Translations under genes and position numbers: made by a program
Notes under the pieces: model-generated
Databases searched by the model: none
What the model saw: the letters and a program-made list of their open reading frames with translations, nothing else
What the model was told of the DNA's origin: nothing
Assembly (NCBI GenBank): GCA_964520905.1
Contig: CAZFQL010000004.1
Coordinates: forward strand, 124,001-188,000
Direction: 5' to 3'
DNA from: JAGVIE01 sp964520905
GTDB taxonomy: Bacteria > Bacteroidota > Ignavibacteria > UBA10030 > SZUA-254
Length of the DNA stretch: 64,000 nucleotides
Shown: one piece after another, positions 9,578-17,421 of the stretch
Position numbering within the stretch: the first letter of the stretch is position 1
Layout of the letters: each line of letters opens with the position of its first letter

Positions 9578-10497
9578 ACCTTTAGATACTGAGGCAGGAC
9601 CTGGAATTGGGCAGATGTAGTTTCTATGATCTCTCCATCGAACTCGATATTGAAAGGTTTTCTGCTGCTAACGATTAGTGCTCTTGTAGACCAGGAATTC
9701 ATTTTATTAATATTATTTGAAATATCGGTACTTAGTTTCCAAAGGAGAGATACGAGTTCGAGTTTATCCATACCCTGAGACAGATGTATATCAAATCGTC
9801 CGTCATCATATTTCACTTCACTGCTAAACCGTAAGCTTCCTGAGAAATACGGGTTTTTCAAGATAGCGATATTGGATAATGAGGTTTTGAAATGCCCCGT
9901 TTCATCCGAAGTAATTGTAACTTCAATATTTCGATGAGTAAGAACCGTTTTAAATGCTGCATAAAGAATTGCAAGTGGAGCGGAGAAACGTTTGAGATTT
10001 TTCAGAATGTCGTCGGGCTGATTGAAGAACCGATTTGCATCGGCTGTAACACCGGCACTCGAGTTGGTCAAGAAATATTTTGTTGATTGTTTGCCATCTT
10101 CATTAAAAGTAATCATTCCGATGTCGCGTTGTTTGGCGTTATCAAAATCTATTTTAAATGGTATGTCGTTAATAAATTGGTGTTTGTTAAAAGGTTTATG
10201 GAAATCATTACTCGAACCGAGTCCGATTGCGCCGAACCGTATTGTGTTTTTTTGATCATCACTTAAAGATTTCAGCAGAAAATTGAGAATCAAATTTACA
10301 GTTCCATCGCCGCCGCCTGCGACGAAGTCTGTCTCACCATTTCGGATTGCACTTAATATGAATCTTTCACTATTCGCTTTTCCGTTCATTGTATGAACAA
10401 TAAATGGCGGTGTAGATTGTCGAAATAAACGATTGATTTTATTCCATTTTTTCATTGCTGTTCCCCCAGCTGCATTGGGATTTAAAATAATTAACAT
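9568..10497 (-). CDS. Diacylglycerol/sphingosine kinase-family lipid kinase
   Basis: DAGK_cat/LCB5 family enzyme phosphorylating a lipid hydroxyl with ATP. N-terminal NPNAAGGTA and the catalytic glycine loop VAGGGDGTVN (about residues 58-67) are intact; GAIGLGSSNDFHKPF corresponds to the conserved GTxNDF region. The C-terminal half is the beta-rich domain ending in FNIEFDGEI. Length (309) is normal for YegS-like kinases. It is the third gene of the operon, ending 10 nt inside the ThiL-like gene. With the PLP synthase and SDR it recalls the sphingoid-base route, but a diacylglycerol or isoprenoid substrate is equally possible. Confidence 0.75.
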   Translation of the reverse strand: MLIILNPNAAGGTAMKKWNKINRLFRQSTPPFIVHTMNGKANSERFILSAIRNGETDFVAGGGDGTVNLILNFLLKSLSDDQKNTIRFGAIGLGSSNDFHKPFNKHQFINDIPFKIDFDNAKQRDIGMITFNEDGKQSTKYFLTNSSAGVTADANRFFNQPDDILKNLKRFSAPLAILYAAFKTVLTHRNIEVTITSDETGHFKTSLSNIAILKNPYFSGSLRFSSEVKYDDGRFDIHLSQGMDKLELVSLLWKLSTDISNNINKMNSWSTRALIVSSRKPFNIEFDGEIIETTSAQFQVLPQYLKVCQ

Positions 10498-10504
10498 GAT
10501 ATAT

Positions 10505-11512
10505 CTATATCTGTTGATTTACCGGACGTTTGTTTAGAACAAGAACAAAACCAATGTAAAAGAGTATTAAGAAAACCGACCATTCCGGTTTCATTCCACA
10601 GCTGATACCGGAAAGAAGAAGTAAATAACTGTGAAGCATCGGCGAGATGGCAACGTGAGCATCTTTGTCGGTCGTGATATTATGCAGCCGGATTTGTCCA
10701 AGTACCGCCGAATAAATACCTGTTGCTAAAAATGCTATTCCGAGCACAAGCGATATAATTTGAAATGAACTGAAATCGAAATTAAAAAGCGTTAAAACAG
10801 AAGCCACACACATCACCAGGGCGAAGCAATCGCTAACTATCGACGCCACATTCCTACCAAAGACAACCGGAAGTGTAAGATAACCCGTTGCTCGATCTGC
10901 AGTGATATCTTTGAAATATCCAGTAAGAACAAAATTTGCATAACCGAAGAAAATGGTCGTCATTGCATAAACATAGGTTATCGAAAATACTTTAGCCGAA
11001 TCGTGGATACAAGAAAGGAACGACATGAGGCAAAGAACTGTAACAATCCATGCATTGTAAAATGGACCACCCCACCATCTTCGCTTGAACGGTGTATAGG
11101 TTGCGAGACCGAGTCCGGCAATGATACCGAGTATGAGATTGAGTGGATTGAAGTAAGTGAAAATTGATATGCAAAAGGTTAGTCCAAGAATGCTGACTGC
11201 AAGCACTTGTTTCTTTGAAATAATTCCCTGTGTCAACGGTCGATATGGTGCCGAGAGCGAATCCGTATCTACCTGGAAACAATCGGTAAGTGCCTGTCCG
11301 AAGCCGTACGAAAGAAAAGATGCTGTGAATATAAGAATTGCTTTCGAAGGTGAAACATCCTGAGCAAACGCTAAACCAACAATACCGGTAATACCCGATA
11401 CAAAAAGTAAATAAGGACGCATGGTGATGATGTAGGCTTTTACAAACTCCCCGCTCCATATTTTCGATACTGTTTGATGTGCTAAAGTATTCATTTTATC
11501 TTCTTTTATCAT
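10505..11512 (-). CDS. UbiA-family prenyltransferase
   Basis: Polytopic membrane enzyme with about 8-9 hydrophobic helices. The first Asp-rich motif is TDCFQVDTDSLSAPYRPLTQG, with TD in place of ND; the second region is YTPFKRRWWGGPFYNA. The APYRPL signature after the Asp motif is shared with UbiA members acting on polyprenyl diphosphates, such as geranylgeranylglyceryl-phosphate and homogentisate prenyltransferases. It transfers a prenyl chain to an acceptor inside the membrane. It directly follows the SDR (adjacent bases) and precedes the lipid kinase, so the operon product probably carries an isoprenoid chain. Acceptor unknown. Confidence 0.75.
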   Translation of the reverse strand: MIKEDKMNTLAHQTVSKIWSGEFVKAYIITMRPYLLFVSGITGIVGLAFAQDVSPSKAILIFTASFLSYGFGQALTDCFQVDTDSLSAPYRPLTQGIISKKQVLAVSILGLTFCISIFTYFNPLNLILGIIAGLGLATYTPFKRRWWGGPFYNAWIVTVLCLMSFLSCIHDSAKVFSITYVYAMTTIFFGYANFVLTGYFKDITADRATGYLTLPVVFGRNVASIVSDCFALVMCVASVLTLFNFDFSSFQIISLVLGIAFLATGIYSAVLGQIRLHNITTDKDAHVAISPMLHSYLLLLSGISCGMKPEWSVFLILFYIGFVLVLNKRPVNQQI

Positions 11513-12340
11513 CTACGATTTATTTCTAAATTTCCGAAGTCGCTTGCCTCCAATAAAATCAAGTATTGGAAAAACCGCGGAAAATAATTTTGGTGTATGG
11601 CAGGCAATCGCTGTAAGCTTTCCGGTTAACTTCGGTAATACAACTTCAACAGTTGGATGATTGATTAAATTGATTATCGCCTTAGCGACTTGAACCGGTT
11701 CGAGCGGTTTGTTAACGAACGCGATAGTCGATCTTTCATCTGTTGCTTCAAGCTCAAGCATTTTTGTTCGGACGGGACCGGGCGAAATGAGACTAACACT
11801 AATTCCTGTTTCCTGCAGCTCTTTAGATAGTGAAAGACTGAACCCGCGTACAGCAAATTTTGTCGCACTGTAAGTCGCTTCATACGGCATGGGAATCATT
11901 CCACCTAACGAGCCGATATTGATGATGTGACCATATTTCTGTTTTCTCATCAAGGGAAGAACTGCTTTTACCCCGTACATAATGCTTAATATATTTGTTT
12001 GTGTTACGTATTCAATTTCATGCTCAGTCAATGATTCGAATGAACCGGGAATGAGCATTCCAACACAATTGATTAGGATATCAATGCGATGGAATTTTCT
12101 CTGCACACTGTTGATTAGATCATTCCATGATTTGAAGGAATTTAGGTCGGCTTGAATCCACAGACTCTCATTGCCGATTTCGTTCGTCTTGCGGTTCAGC
12201 GATTGTGTGGGATTGATTCCACGGCTTGCACTCACGATGATTGCACCCTGATTTTTCAGCAATTGGCATATTGCAGCTCCGATACCGCCCGTACCGCCCG
12301 TTATAATGATTACTTTATTTTTTACGTCGTTCGTTTTCAT
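11513..12340 (-). CDS. Short-chain dehydrogenase/reductase
   Basis: Classical SDR with the N-terminal nucleotide motif TGGTGGIGAAI, NCVG in place of NNAG, catalytic Ser in NIGSLGG, YSATK (Tyr and Lys) and PGPVRT. The C-terminal about 70 residues are longer than the core and hydrophobic (KLFSAVFPILDFIGG), as in membrane-associated lipid SDRs such as 3-ketodihydrosphingosine reductases. It is the first gene of the six-gene minus-strand operon ending at 5808. A reduction of the keto product made by the PLP enzyme would fit; this is an inference. Confidence 0.75.
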   Translation of the reverse strand: MKTNDVKNKVIIITGGTGGIGAAICQLLKNQGAIIVSASRGINPTQSLNRKTNEIGNESLWIQADLNSFKSWNDLINSVQRKFHRIDILINCVGMLIPGSFESLTEHEIEYVTQTNILSIMYGVKAVLPLMRKQKYGHIINIGSLGGMIPMPYEATYSATKFAVRGFSLSLSKELQETGISVSLISPGPVRTKMLELEATDERSTIAFVNKPLEPVQVAKAIINLINHPTVEVVLPKLTGKLTAIACHTPKLFSAVFPILDFIGGKRLRKFRNKS

Positions 12341-12542
12341 TTTCCATGCTCATTTATAACTTCTGTATAAAAATACTATTTACGGATGGCTGAGTTGTTA
12401 AAGAATTGTCATAACTGTGTCAAATGTTGTTTGGTGCTGGATTGTGTGTTTTTTACCGCGCTTTTGTCTTTCGAAGAATATTGTTATTATGATTTATTCC
12501 AATGACGCTAATTGGTTGTTAAAATATCCGATAGGTGATCCT

Positions 12543-12923
12543 GTGAAAAAAGGTATTTTATTCTTCAAGAAAATAATCATAGCTGTTTCCATTGTTTTGA
12601 CCTGCGCTGTTCGGATGAACGCTCAATCTATCAGTCTTGGAGTTTCAACGATTTATGATGAAAATATTTTTAATACTTACACTCCACTTTTAGACCGGCT
12701 CGCGCAGTTTCAGCTTGATGCATCGAAGGGATGGGATTTCGAAAAAACGTCACTTAATCTATCTTATACCGAGGCGTTAGTGTTGTACCGTGATCTCGAT
12801 GCCAGAAACTACCATGCACATTTTTTCAATTTCAGTTCGGTATATCGTTTTGAATCTCAGGAAGAAAATGAAGATATTTCATCCGACACGAGGGAGAAAT
12901 TATTAAAACGAGATGCTGCTTGA
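12543..12923 (+). pseudogene. Truncated secreted/outer-membrane protein fused to a regulator remnant
   Basis: The GTG at 12543 starts VKKGILFFKKIIIAVSIVL, a signal peptide ending near MNAQ. About 75 residues with beta-barrel-like composition follow (RNYHAHFFNFSSVYRFE). The frame then runs into DNA homologous to a response regulator and stops at 12923. The recognisable barrel part ends at about 12880, well short of a complete barrel. It faces the lipid operon divergently. It looks like a deletion or recombination joint and not a functional gene; the original protein cannot be named. Confidence 0.5.
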
Positions 12924-13068
12924 AGACGTATGGGGACATGATAATTTTTCGACTGAATCCACAGTCGATAACTATATTCTTTCAATCAGAAAAAAAATTG
13001 AAGACGAACCGAATAACCCTGAACACATCATTACAGTAAATACAACAGGATATAAGTTTGTTAAGTGA
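12887..13068 (+). pseudogene. 3' remnant of an OmpR-type response regulator
   Basis: From 12913 a frame encodes 51 residues, MLLEDVWGHDNF then TVDNYILSIRKKIEDEPNN to TTGYKFVK, ending at 13068. This is the winged-helix end of a PhoB-like regulator, closely like residues 175-227 of the intact regulator at 5090-5773. Bases 12887-12907 encode HEGEIIK in another frame, matching the residues just before this region, so at least one indel separates them. The receiver domain is absent. It is a decayed fragment left beside the truncated barrel gene. Confidence 0.7.
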
Positions 13069-13117
13069 AAAGATAACGAATTGGGGCAGACCCCCTTGTC
13101 GTCATTCGGCGGGAGTC

Positions 13118-13160
13118 TAAAAAAAGAATTCCTCCGGTATAAAAACACACAGAGGAATTC
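13118..13160 (-). terminator. Intrinsic terminator of the T9SS cytochrome gene
   Basis: A perfect 9-bp stem GAATTCCTC/GAGGAATTC (13126-13134 with 13152-13160) has a 17-nt loop. On the minus strand it is followed directly by seven T residues (13125-13119). It lies about 30 nt past the stop of the gene at 13189-15072. Confidence 0.8.
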
Positions 13161-13188
13161 GTAAACTAAAAAGTTACTGTTTAAACGG

Positions 13189-15072
13189 CTACTTCATAAG
13201 CAACATCTTCTTGGTTTGCGTGAAGGAACCCGCTTCAAGTTTGTAGAAGTAAATACCGGTTGCGGCTTGTAAACCATAATCATCGCGCCCCGTCCAGGTG
13301 ATTTCATACTTACCTGCATCAAACATTCCGTCCATCAGTGTAGCGACTTGCTCGCCAAGAATATTATAGACTATAAGTTTTGCATTACTGCGATTAGACA
13401 TATCTACAATAATTTTTGTCGAAGGGTTAAACGGGTTAGGATAATTTTGATAAAGATTAAACGCGATGGGGGTCGTGGTCTTCAACTCCTTCACGCCGGT
13501 GAAGCCCCATGCCTGCCAATAATACCACAATGTGTCGGCAAGCGCTAGGTCGGTAGCTTCACGCCAATCAGTAAGTGCCGGGTCAGCAGCAATACCAAAT
13601 GTCGGAACTGCGGCTGTTGAACCTGACGGATTTCGATGGCAGCTCGCGGCACAAGTGTTGAGCATTCCTAATGTTGGTGTGGATACACCCTGAAACTGTC
13701 GTGTTTTAATCGGTGGAATGACGGCAAATGTATGACCATGAATATCATACGGTTTTGCTGTGATCGCTGTTTTTGTCATATGACACTTGGAGCAACGCCC
13801 AGTGCCACCTGTATTCGAAAGATTATTTGGATCATAAGTACTGTGCTTCGTATGAGTGTTTACTATCGCGCCGATGGAATCGTTATATGTTACCGGATCA
13901 ACGACCCAGGATTTTGATATTCCCGCGAAAGGACCGTGTGTAGCATGACACGATAAACATAAAGTATTGTTATCGTTTTCAACTTTAAATTTGGTTCCAC
14001 CCACCAGCAACGAATCAATCAGGTCATGATCTTTTGGAGATTTGCTGTGCGCAGTATGACATGTAAAGCAGGTAACTTCTACGTAAGGATTACTATAATG
14101 TTTAGATCCCAAAAATTCCTGATACTGCTGATGGTGTTGACGTGAAGATACAAGATCGGGCCACATGCCGGGTCCACCGGTTGTGTTCGGCGCCTTACTC
14201 ATATCTAAAAACATCGATAACGGTTTCATCGTATCGGCAGGATTGAAATATGTATTCTCTGCTTCATTCTTCGGGAACTCATGTGTACCGCCAACCGATT
14301 GAGCGCGGTTATGACATTGTCCACAAACTTCTAATTTACGATCCTTTGTAGTAAGCTTTGAAGGATTCATTTGATGACCCACTCCCATTCCACCTGTTGA
14401 TGGTCCATGGCAACTTTCGCAGCCAGTAACCATATTGCCACTCGAACTGTTGTTTGCCCATGTCGCATGCCATGAAGTATCGCTGCCGGCAATTATTGTT
14501 TCTACTTTACCACCGGTAACATGGCAGCCCATGCAGTTCCTGTCCCATGATTTTTTCCTGAAAGTATTATCGAATGGTTTCACTGCGCCACCCGAAGTAA
14601 ACCAATTAACCGGATTGTATGTAACCCAGGTGCCTGAAGAATTGTCGAGATACTTGTTTATATTATATTGAATCGGCAGCATGTAGTAACCGGTATCGAT
14701 TTTCACAAGATATCTTTGCTTGAAGCCCCAGCCGTAAGTCCATGCAATTTTATATTCTGTCCCGCCCGCGCCAACCGTAGCATAGTAGTCGGAACCTGAA
14801 CGTCTGAGATATACTTTTGCATTTGCATATGAAGAACCCATGCTGATACTATCGCCGTTCGTGAACGACGCTAATGGTCGTACAGATATGGTATCGGGTA
14901 TGAGATGAATTTTTGAGTGAAGAGTGTTTTGCCATTGAGGATATTGATTACCACCAAATCCGCTATGGCATCCCTGGCAGTATTGTGTTCCTTGATAGGT
15001 TTGTGCCAGCACAGTTGGTGAGATGAATAAGATCATCACCATTACAACTAAAACAATTGTGGCAAGTTTCAT
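13189..15072 (-). CDS. Octaheme-type c cytochrome with T9SS C-terminal sorting domain
   Basis: A signal peptide (1-23) is followed by seven CXXCH sites (YCQGCH, NCMGCH, GCESCH, VCGQCH, TCFTCH, LCLSCH, RCSKCH) and one CX3CH (TCAASCH), so up to eight c-hemes. The last about 85 residues are a type IX sorting domain (NYPNPFNPST to TKKMLLMK), which should place the cytochrome on the cell surface or release it. Surface display fits terminal electron transfer to an external acceptor. It is a single-gene unit: sigma54 promoter at 15203-15216, stem-loop leader, intrinsic terminator at 13118-13160. The electron acceptor is unknown; a reductase role for an oxyanion is an alternative. Confidence 0.8.
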   Translation of the reverse strand: MKLATIVLVVMVMILFISPTVLAQTYQGTQYCQGCHSGFGGNQYPQWQNTLHSKIHLIPDTISVRPLASFTNGDSISMGSSYANAKVYLRRSGSDYYATVGAGGTEYKIAWTYGWGFKQRYLVKIDTGYYMLPIQYNINKYLDNSSGTWVTYNPVNWFTSGGAVKPFDNTFRKKSWDRNCMGCHVTGGKVETIIAGSDTSWHATWANNSSSGNMVTGCESCHGPSTGGMGVGHQMNPSKLTTKDRKLEVCGQCHNRAQSVGGTHEFPKNEAENTYFNPADTMKPLSMFLDMSKAPNTTGGPGMWPDLVSSRQHHQQYQEFLGSKHYSNPYVEVTCFTCHTAHSKSPKDHDLIDSLLVGGTKFKVENDNNTLCLSCHATHGPFAGISKSWVVDPVTYNDSIGAIVNTHTKHSTYDPNNLSNTGGTGRCSKCHMTKTAITAKPYDIHGHTFAVIPPIKTRQFQGVSTPTLGMLNTCAASCHRNPSGSTAAVPTFGIAADPALTDWREATDLALADTLWYYWQAWGFTGVKELKTTTPIAFNLYQNYPNPFNPSTKIIVDMSNRSNAKLIVYNILGEQVATLMDGMFDAGKYEITWTGRDDYGLQAATGIYFYKLEAGSFTQTKKMLLMK

Positions 15073-15123
15073 ATTTAACCCCTTCTATAATTAATCTGAT
15101 AAATTGTGAATTTTCTTCTCGAA

Positions 15124-15180
15124 ATTATTCAAGTTCAATTCCTGGTTACCATCTTAACCCTCTTATAGAACTTGAATAAT
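15124..15180 (-). promoter_or_regulatory. 5' leader stem-loop, 13-bp perfect inverted repeat
   Basis: Arms ATTATTCAAGTTC (15124-15136) and its exact complement (15168-15180) are separated by 31 nt. The predicted transcription start from the sigma54 promoter is near 15191, so this structure would form at the extreme 5' end of the cytochrome mRNA. It may protect or attenuate the message. Confidence 0.5.
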
Positions 15181-15201
15181 GTACAAGGTAAATGGATAAA
15201 A

Positions 15202-15218
15202 TGCAACTGCCGTGCCGC
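15202..15218 (-). promoter_or_regulatory. Sigma54 (RpoN) -24/-12 promoter
   Basis: The minus strand reads CGGCACGgcagTTGCAT. GG (15216-15215) and GC (15204-15203) are separated by exactly 10 nt, and both TTGCA and the CACG context match the consensus TGGCACG-N4-TTGCA. It lies about 130 nt before the start of the T9SS cytochrome gene. Confidence 0.75.
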
Positions 15219-15317
15219 TAATCAGAGTTTTTTGTTCGATTTGGAATCACGATATTTTTAGAAATTTCGCTGATTATTTTAAAAAGAAGATTTCTAGAAT
15301 GATGATTTCACGTGAGG

Positions 15318-15337
15318 TGTGGGTTATATAACCCAGT
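15318..15337. promoter_or_regulatory. Inverted-repeat operator, probable NtrC-type enhancer site 1
   Basis: TGTGGGTTATATAACCCAGT has a perfect 16-bp palindromic core at 15320-15335. It is about 110 nt upstream of the -24 element of the sigma54 promoter at 15202-15218, a usual enhancer position. Related 20-mers occur at 29591-29610 and 33237-33256. Confidence 0.65.
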
Positions 15338-15773
15338 TTATATCATAGATGAAAGGCATATTATAGAACAAAAAGGAGCGTGATCAATAAATCAACCACA
15401 CTTCTTACCTAATTCACATGACCCACCAAATTAATCAGTGGAAACGATGTGCCAGATGTTATTTATGCAATAACACTCAATTTTTTATTTTTATTCAAAA
15501 TAGTACTCTCGAGATGATTTACCAGTGAAAATATTGAGTGAGGGTATTGACGTACCCTGTTTTAAAAAAATCCACTACATCAATTTGCATAGCTGTTTCT
15601 TCCTTCTTACTGTTTTTACCACACATCTTCCATTTGTAGTATTTACAGATCGTTCTGAGGAAATAATTTCATTTCAGTTAAATCGTCTTTCGAAAATCAT
15701 TGTATTTAGGTTGGGTAATGAAATTTTTTAAAAAGATTGGTTGGTATAGAATTGAGACTCTCCCCTCGCAAGA

Positions 15774-16268
15774 ATGGAAAACGGTATGCGGTTAAAATTA
15801 AAATATGGATTTATTCTTATCGTGGTCAATCTGATCGCCCTTAGTGCGTTTTGTCAAAATCGCGGATCAATTCGTATTCCGCCATCTCAACTTGATTATG
15901 AGTCGCAACATTGCATGAAATGCCATAATGGTTCAGACGGACCAACGATTGAATTGCGACCGGTAAGCGCACCCATGGAATTTGACCGCGGTCTTTGGAT
16001 GAGAACAAAAAACCATTCTATCGGAATGCCATATGCAGAATCTGAAAATAAAAATCCATGCGGGTATGTGCCGGCAGGCGCCTTGAATCCGAATATTAAA
16101 CTCATTGATGGAAAAATTGGATGCTTACACTGCCATGTTGCGAAGCCGCAACTACTTGCCTCGTTGTCGTTGGAAACAAATTCAGAAAGTATTGAATGCA
16201 GTGTGGATATTGAAGGAACAAAAAACGCATTTCAAGGTAACCTCTGCCTCTACTGCCACAGAAAATAG
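15774..16268 (+). CDS. Small triheme c-type cytochrome
   Basis: A signal peptide (about residues 1-28, ending SAFCQ) is followed by three CXXCH sites, HCMKCH, GCLHCH and LCLYCH, the last four residues from the end. The protein is presumably a periplasmic or surface electron carrier. It is the only plus-strand gene in the 13-33 kb cytochrome region and converges on the TPR gene at 16313. An ATG 12 nt downstream (MRLKLKYG) is an equally good start, since neither has a clear ribosome site. No close family recognised. Confidence 0.7.
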   Translation: MENGMRLKLKYGFILIVVNLIALSAFCQNRGSIRIPPSQLDYESQHCMKCHNGSDGPTIELRPVSAPMEFDRGLWMRTKNHSIGMPYAESENKNPCGYVPAGALNPNIKLIDGKIGCLHCHVAKPQLLASLSLETNSESIECSVDIEGTKNAFQGNLCLYCHRK

Positions 16269-16301
16269 AACACTCTTTTCCTGTTGCCCCAAATATTAAA
16301 C

Positions 16302-16327
16302 CGCCGAAAGTATTATCGCTTCCGGCG
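16302..16327. terminator. Candidate bidirectional terminator hairpin
   Basis: CGCCGAAAG (16302-16310) and CTTCCGGCG (16319-16327) can form a 9-bp stem with one mismatch, between the convergent triheme and TPR genes and spanning the stop codon of the latter. No strong T-run follows, so this is only a candidate. Confidence 0.35.
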
Positions 16328-16822
16328 TAATTGTTTTGCTTTCTTCTTTAGTGCTTTGGCTTCGTCGATCTTCCCAACTTTCTCTAACAACTCTGCACGA
16401 AGTATGGGAATCCTGTAATCTGATGGAGAAAGTTCGGCGGCGCGGTTCATCTCCTCTTCTGAGCCACGAAGATTTCCTGTTATTCCAAACAGATATCCTA
16501 AATAACAATGCGCAACTGCAATAGTGTCGGATTGTTGCAATACTTTTCTCAAAATTTCTAATGCGCGTGTCGTGTCTCCCTGCTTGGTGGCAATCAACCC
16601 TGCCAAGCATTTTCCTTCAATCGAATTTGGCATGGTTTTAAGAGCCAGGGATATATTTTTTTCGGCTAACACGAGGTTGAATTCCTCGAGTGCAACTTCG
16701 GTCAGAAGGATCGAGAGTTCAACAAAACCGGTATCAATGGCGGCAGCTTCTTGAGCATATTTTTTCGCGGTGTCGAGTTCTCCACGGTTAAACTTCATAC
16801 TCGCCATATTAAAAAGGCGCAA
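16313..16822 (-). CDS. Tetratricopeptide-repeat protein
   Basis: About 169 residues of helix pairs in TPR register: FNRGELDTAKKYAQEAAAID, GLIATKQGDTTRALEILRKV, LGYLFGITGNLRGSEEEMNR and AELLEKVGKIDEAKAL. The tail is very basic (KKKAKQLRRKR). It has no signal peptide of its own. Its frame is open upstream of the ATG (HKFSRQPDKHALRLFNMAS looks like more TPR sequence) and overlaps the end of the thioredoxin-fold gene by 28 nt. It may therefore be the C-terminal half of a TlpA-TPR fusion split by a frameshift. Otherwise it is a translationally coupled partner. Confidence 0.6.
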   Translation of the reverse strand: MRLFNMASMKFNRGELDTAKKYAQEAAAIDTGFVELSILLTEVALEEFNLVLAEKNISLALKTMPNSIEGKCLAGLIATKQGDTTRALEILRKVLQQSDTIAVAHCYLGYLFGITGNLRGSEEEMNRAAELSPSDYRIPILRAELLEKVGKIDEAKALKKKAKQLRRKR

Positions 16823-17397
16823 TGCATGTTTATCAGGTTGACGCGAAAATTTATGGTGTACTGTGTATCTCGTTTTCCTTCAAACCGTTCGCGCACAAAC
16901 TCAAACATCTGTTCTCTGCCTACTATGGTGAACCCAGCAAGGTGATAAACAATTTTTCGTTGTTCATCAATGATAAAGGTGGTTGGAACAGCAATCACGT
17001 TATATTGACGGAAAATACGAAGCTGGTCATCGAAAACAATCGGGAACGATATCTCTTTCTTTTTTATTGTTTTGATAATTCGCTGTCTCAACGTATCTGA
17101 AATTGTTTGCTGTTCTACGCATACACCAACAGCTTCCAGCCCTTGTGAATGATATCGCTTATACAATTCTTCAACCGTATCAATCATCTCAATAGAATCA
17201 TTCCCCCAAGTTGCCCAGAATAAAACGATTGTGAATTTTCCGGTAAGGTGTTCATCGCTTGACCATGAGTTGCCGGCGATGTTCTTCAAAGCAAATTTCG
17301 GAGCTGTCGCTTGTAAAGATAACTGACAGTAACCGTGTGTGACGGTAAGTAAAATAAACACCAAAAAAATCGTTTGTCTTTTTATAATGTTCATCAT
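16795..17397 (-). CDS. TlpA/AhpC-like thioredoxin-fold protein lacking the CXXC motif
   Basis: A signal peptide (1-24, ending GYCQ) is followed by a thioredoxin fold: APKFALKNIAGNSWSSDEH, FTIVLFWATWGNDSIEMID, and the cis-Pro loop VIAVPTTFIID. Where TlpA has WCxPC this protein has WGNDS, so both active-site cysteines are missing and it cannot act as a dithiol oxidoreductase. A structural or binding role in periplasmic cytochrome assembly is possible. The last about 15 residues (INFRVNLINMHCAFL) look like out-of-frame TPR coding sequence. It lies 24 nt below the 15-heme cytochrome, in the same operon. Confidence 0.7.
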   Translation of the reverse strand: MMNIIKRQTIFLVFILLTVTHGYCQLSLQATAPKFALKNIAGNSWSSDEHLTGKFTIVLFWATWGNDSIEMIDTVEELYKRYHSQGLEAVGVCVEQQTISDTLRQRIIKTIKKKEISFPIVFDDQLRIFRQYNVIAVPTTFIIDEQRKIVYHLAGFTIVGREQMFEFVRERFEGKRDTQYTINFRVNLINMHCAFLIWRV

Positions 17398-17421
17398 TTA
17401 TTCGGTGATAGCGACTAACGG

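Larger units (their letters stand above)
15073..15773. other. 700-base divergent regulatory region
   Basis: No convincing gene. For the minus gene it holds a 5' leader with a large stem-loop (15124-15180), a sigma54 promoter (15203-15216) and an inverted-repeat operator (15318-15337). The remaining about 430 bases up to the triheme gene at 15774 are AT-rich. A frame at 15525-15731 (plus) has no ribosome site or recognisable sequence. Confidence 0.6.

Noticed and set aside
15525..15731. 68-codon plus-strand frame before the triheme gene
   Set aside because: No ribosome site and no recognisable domain; probably part of the long regulatory region.
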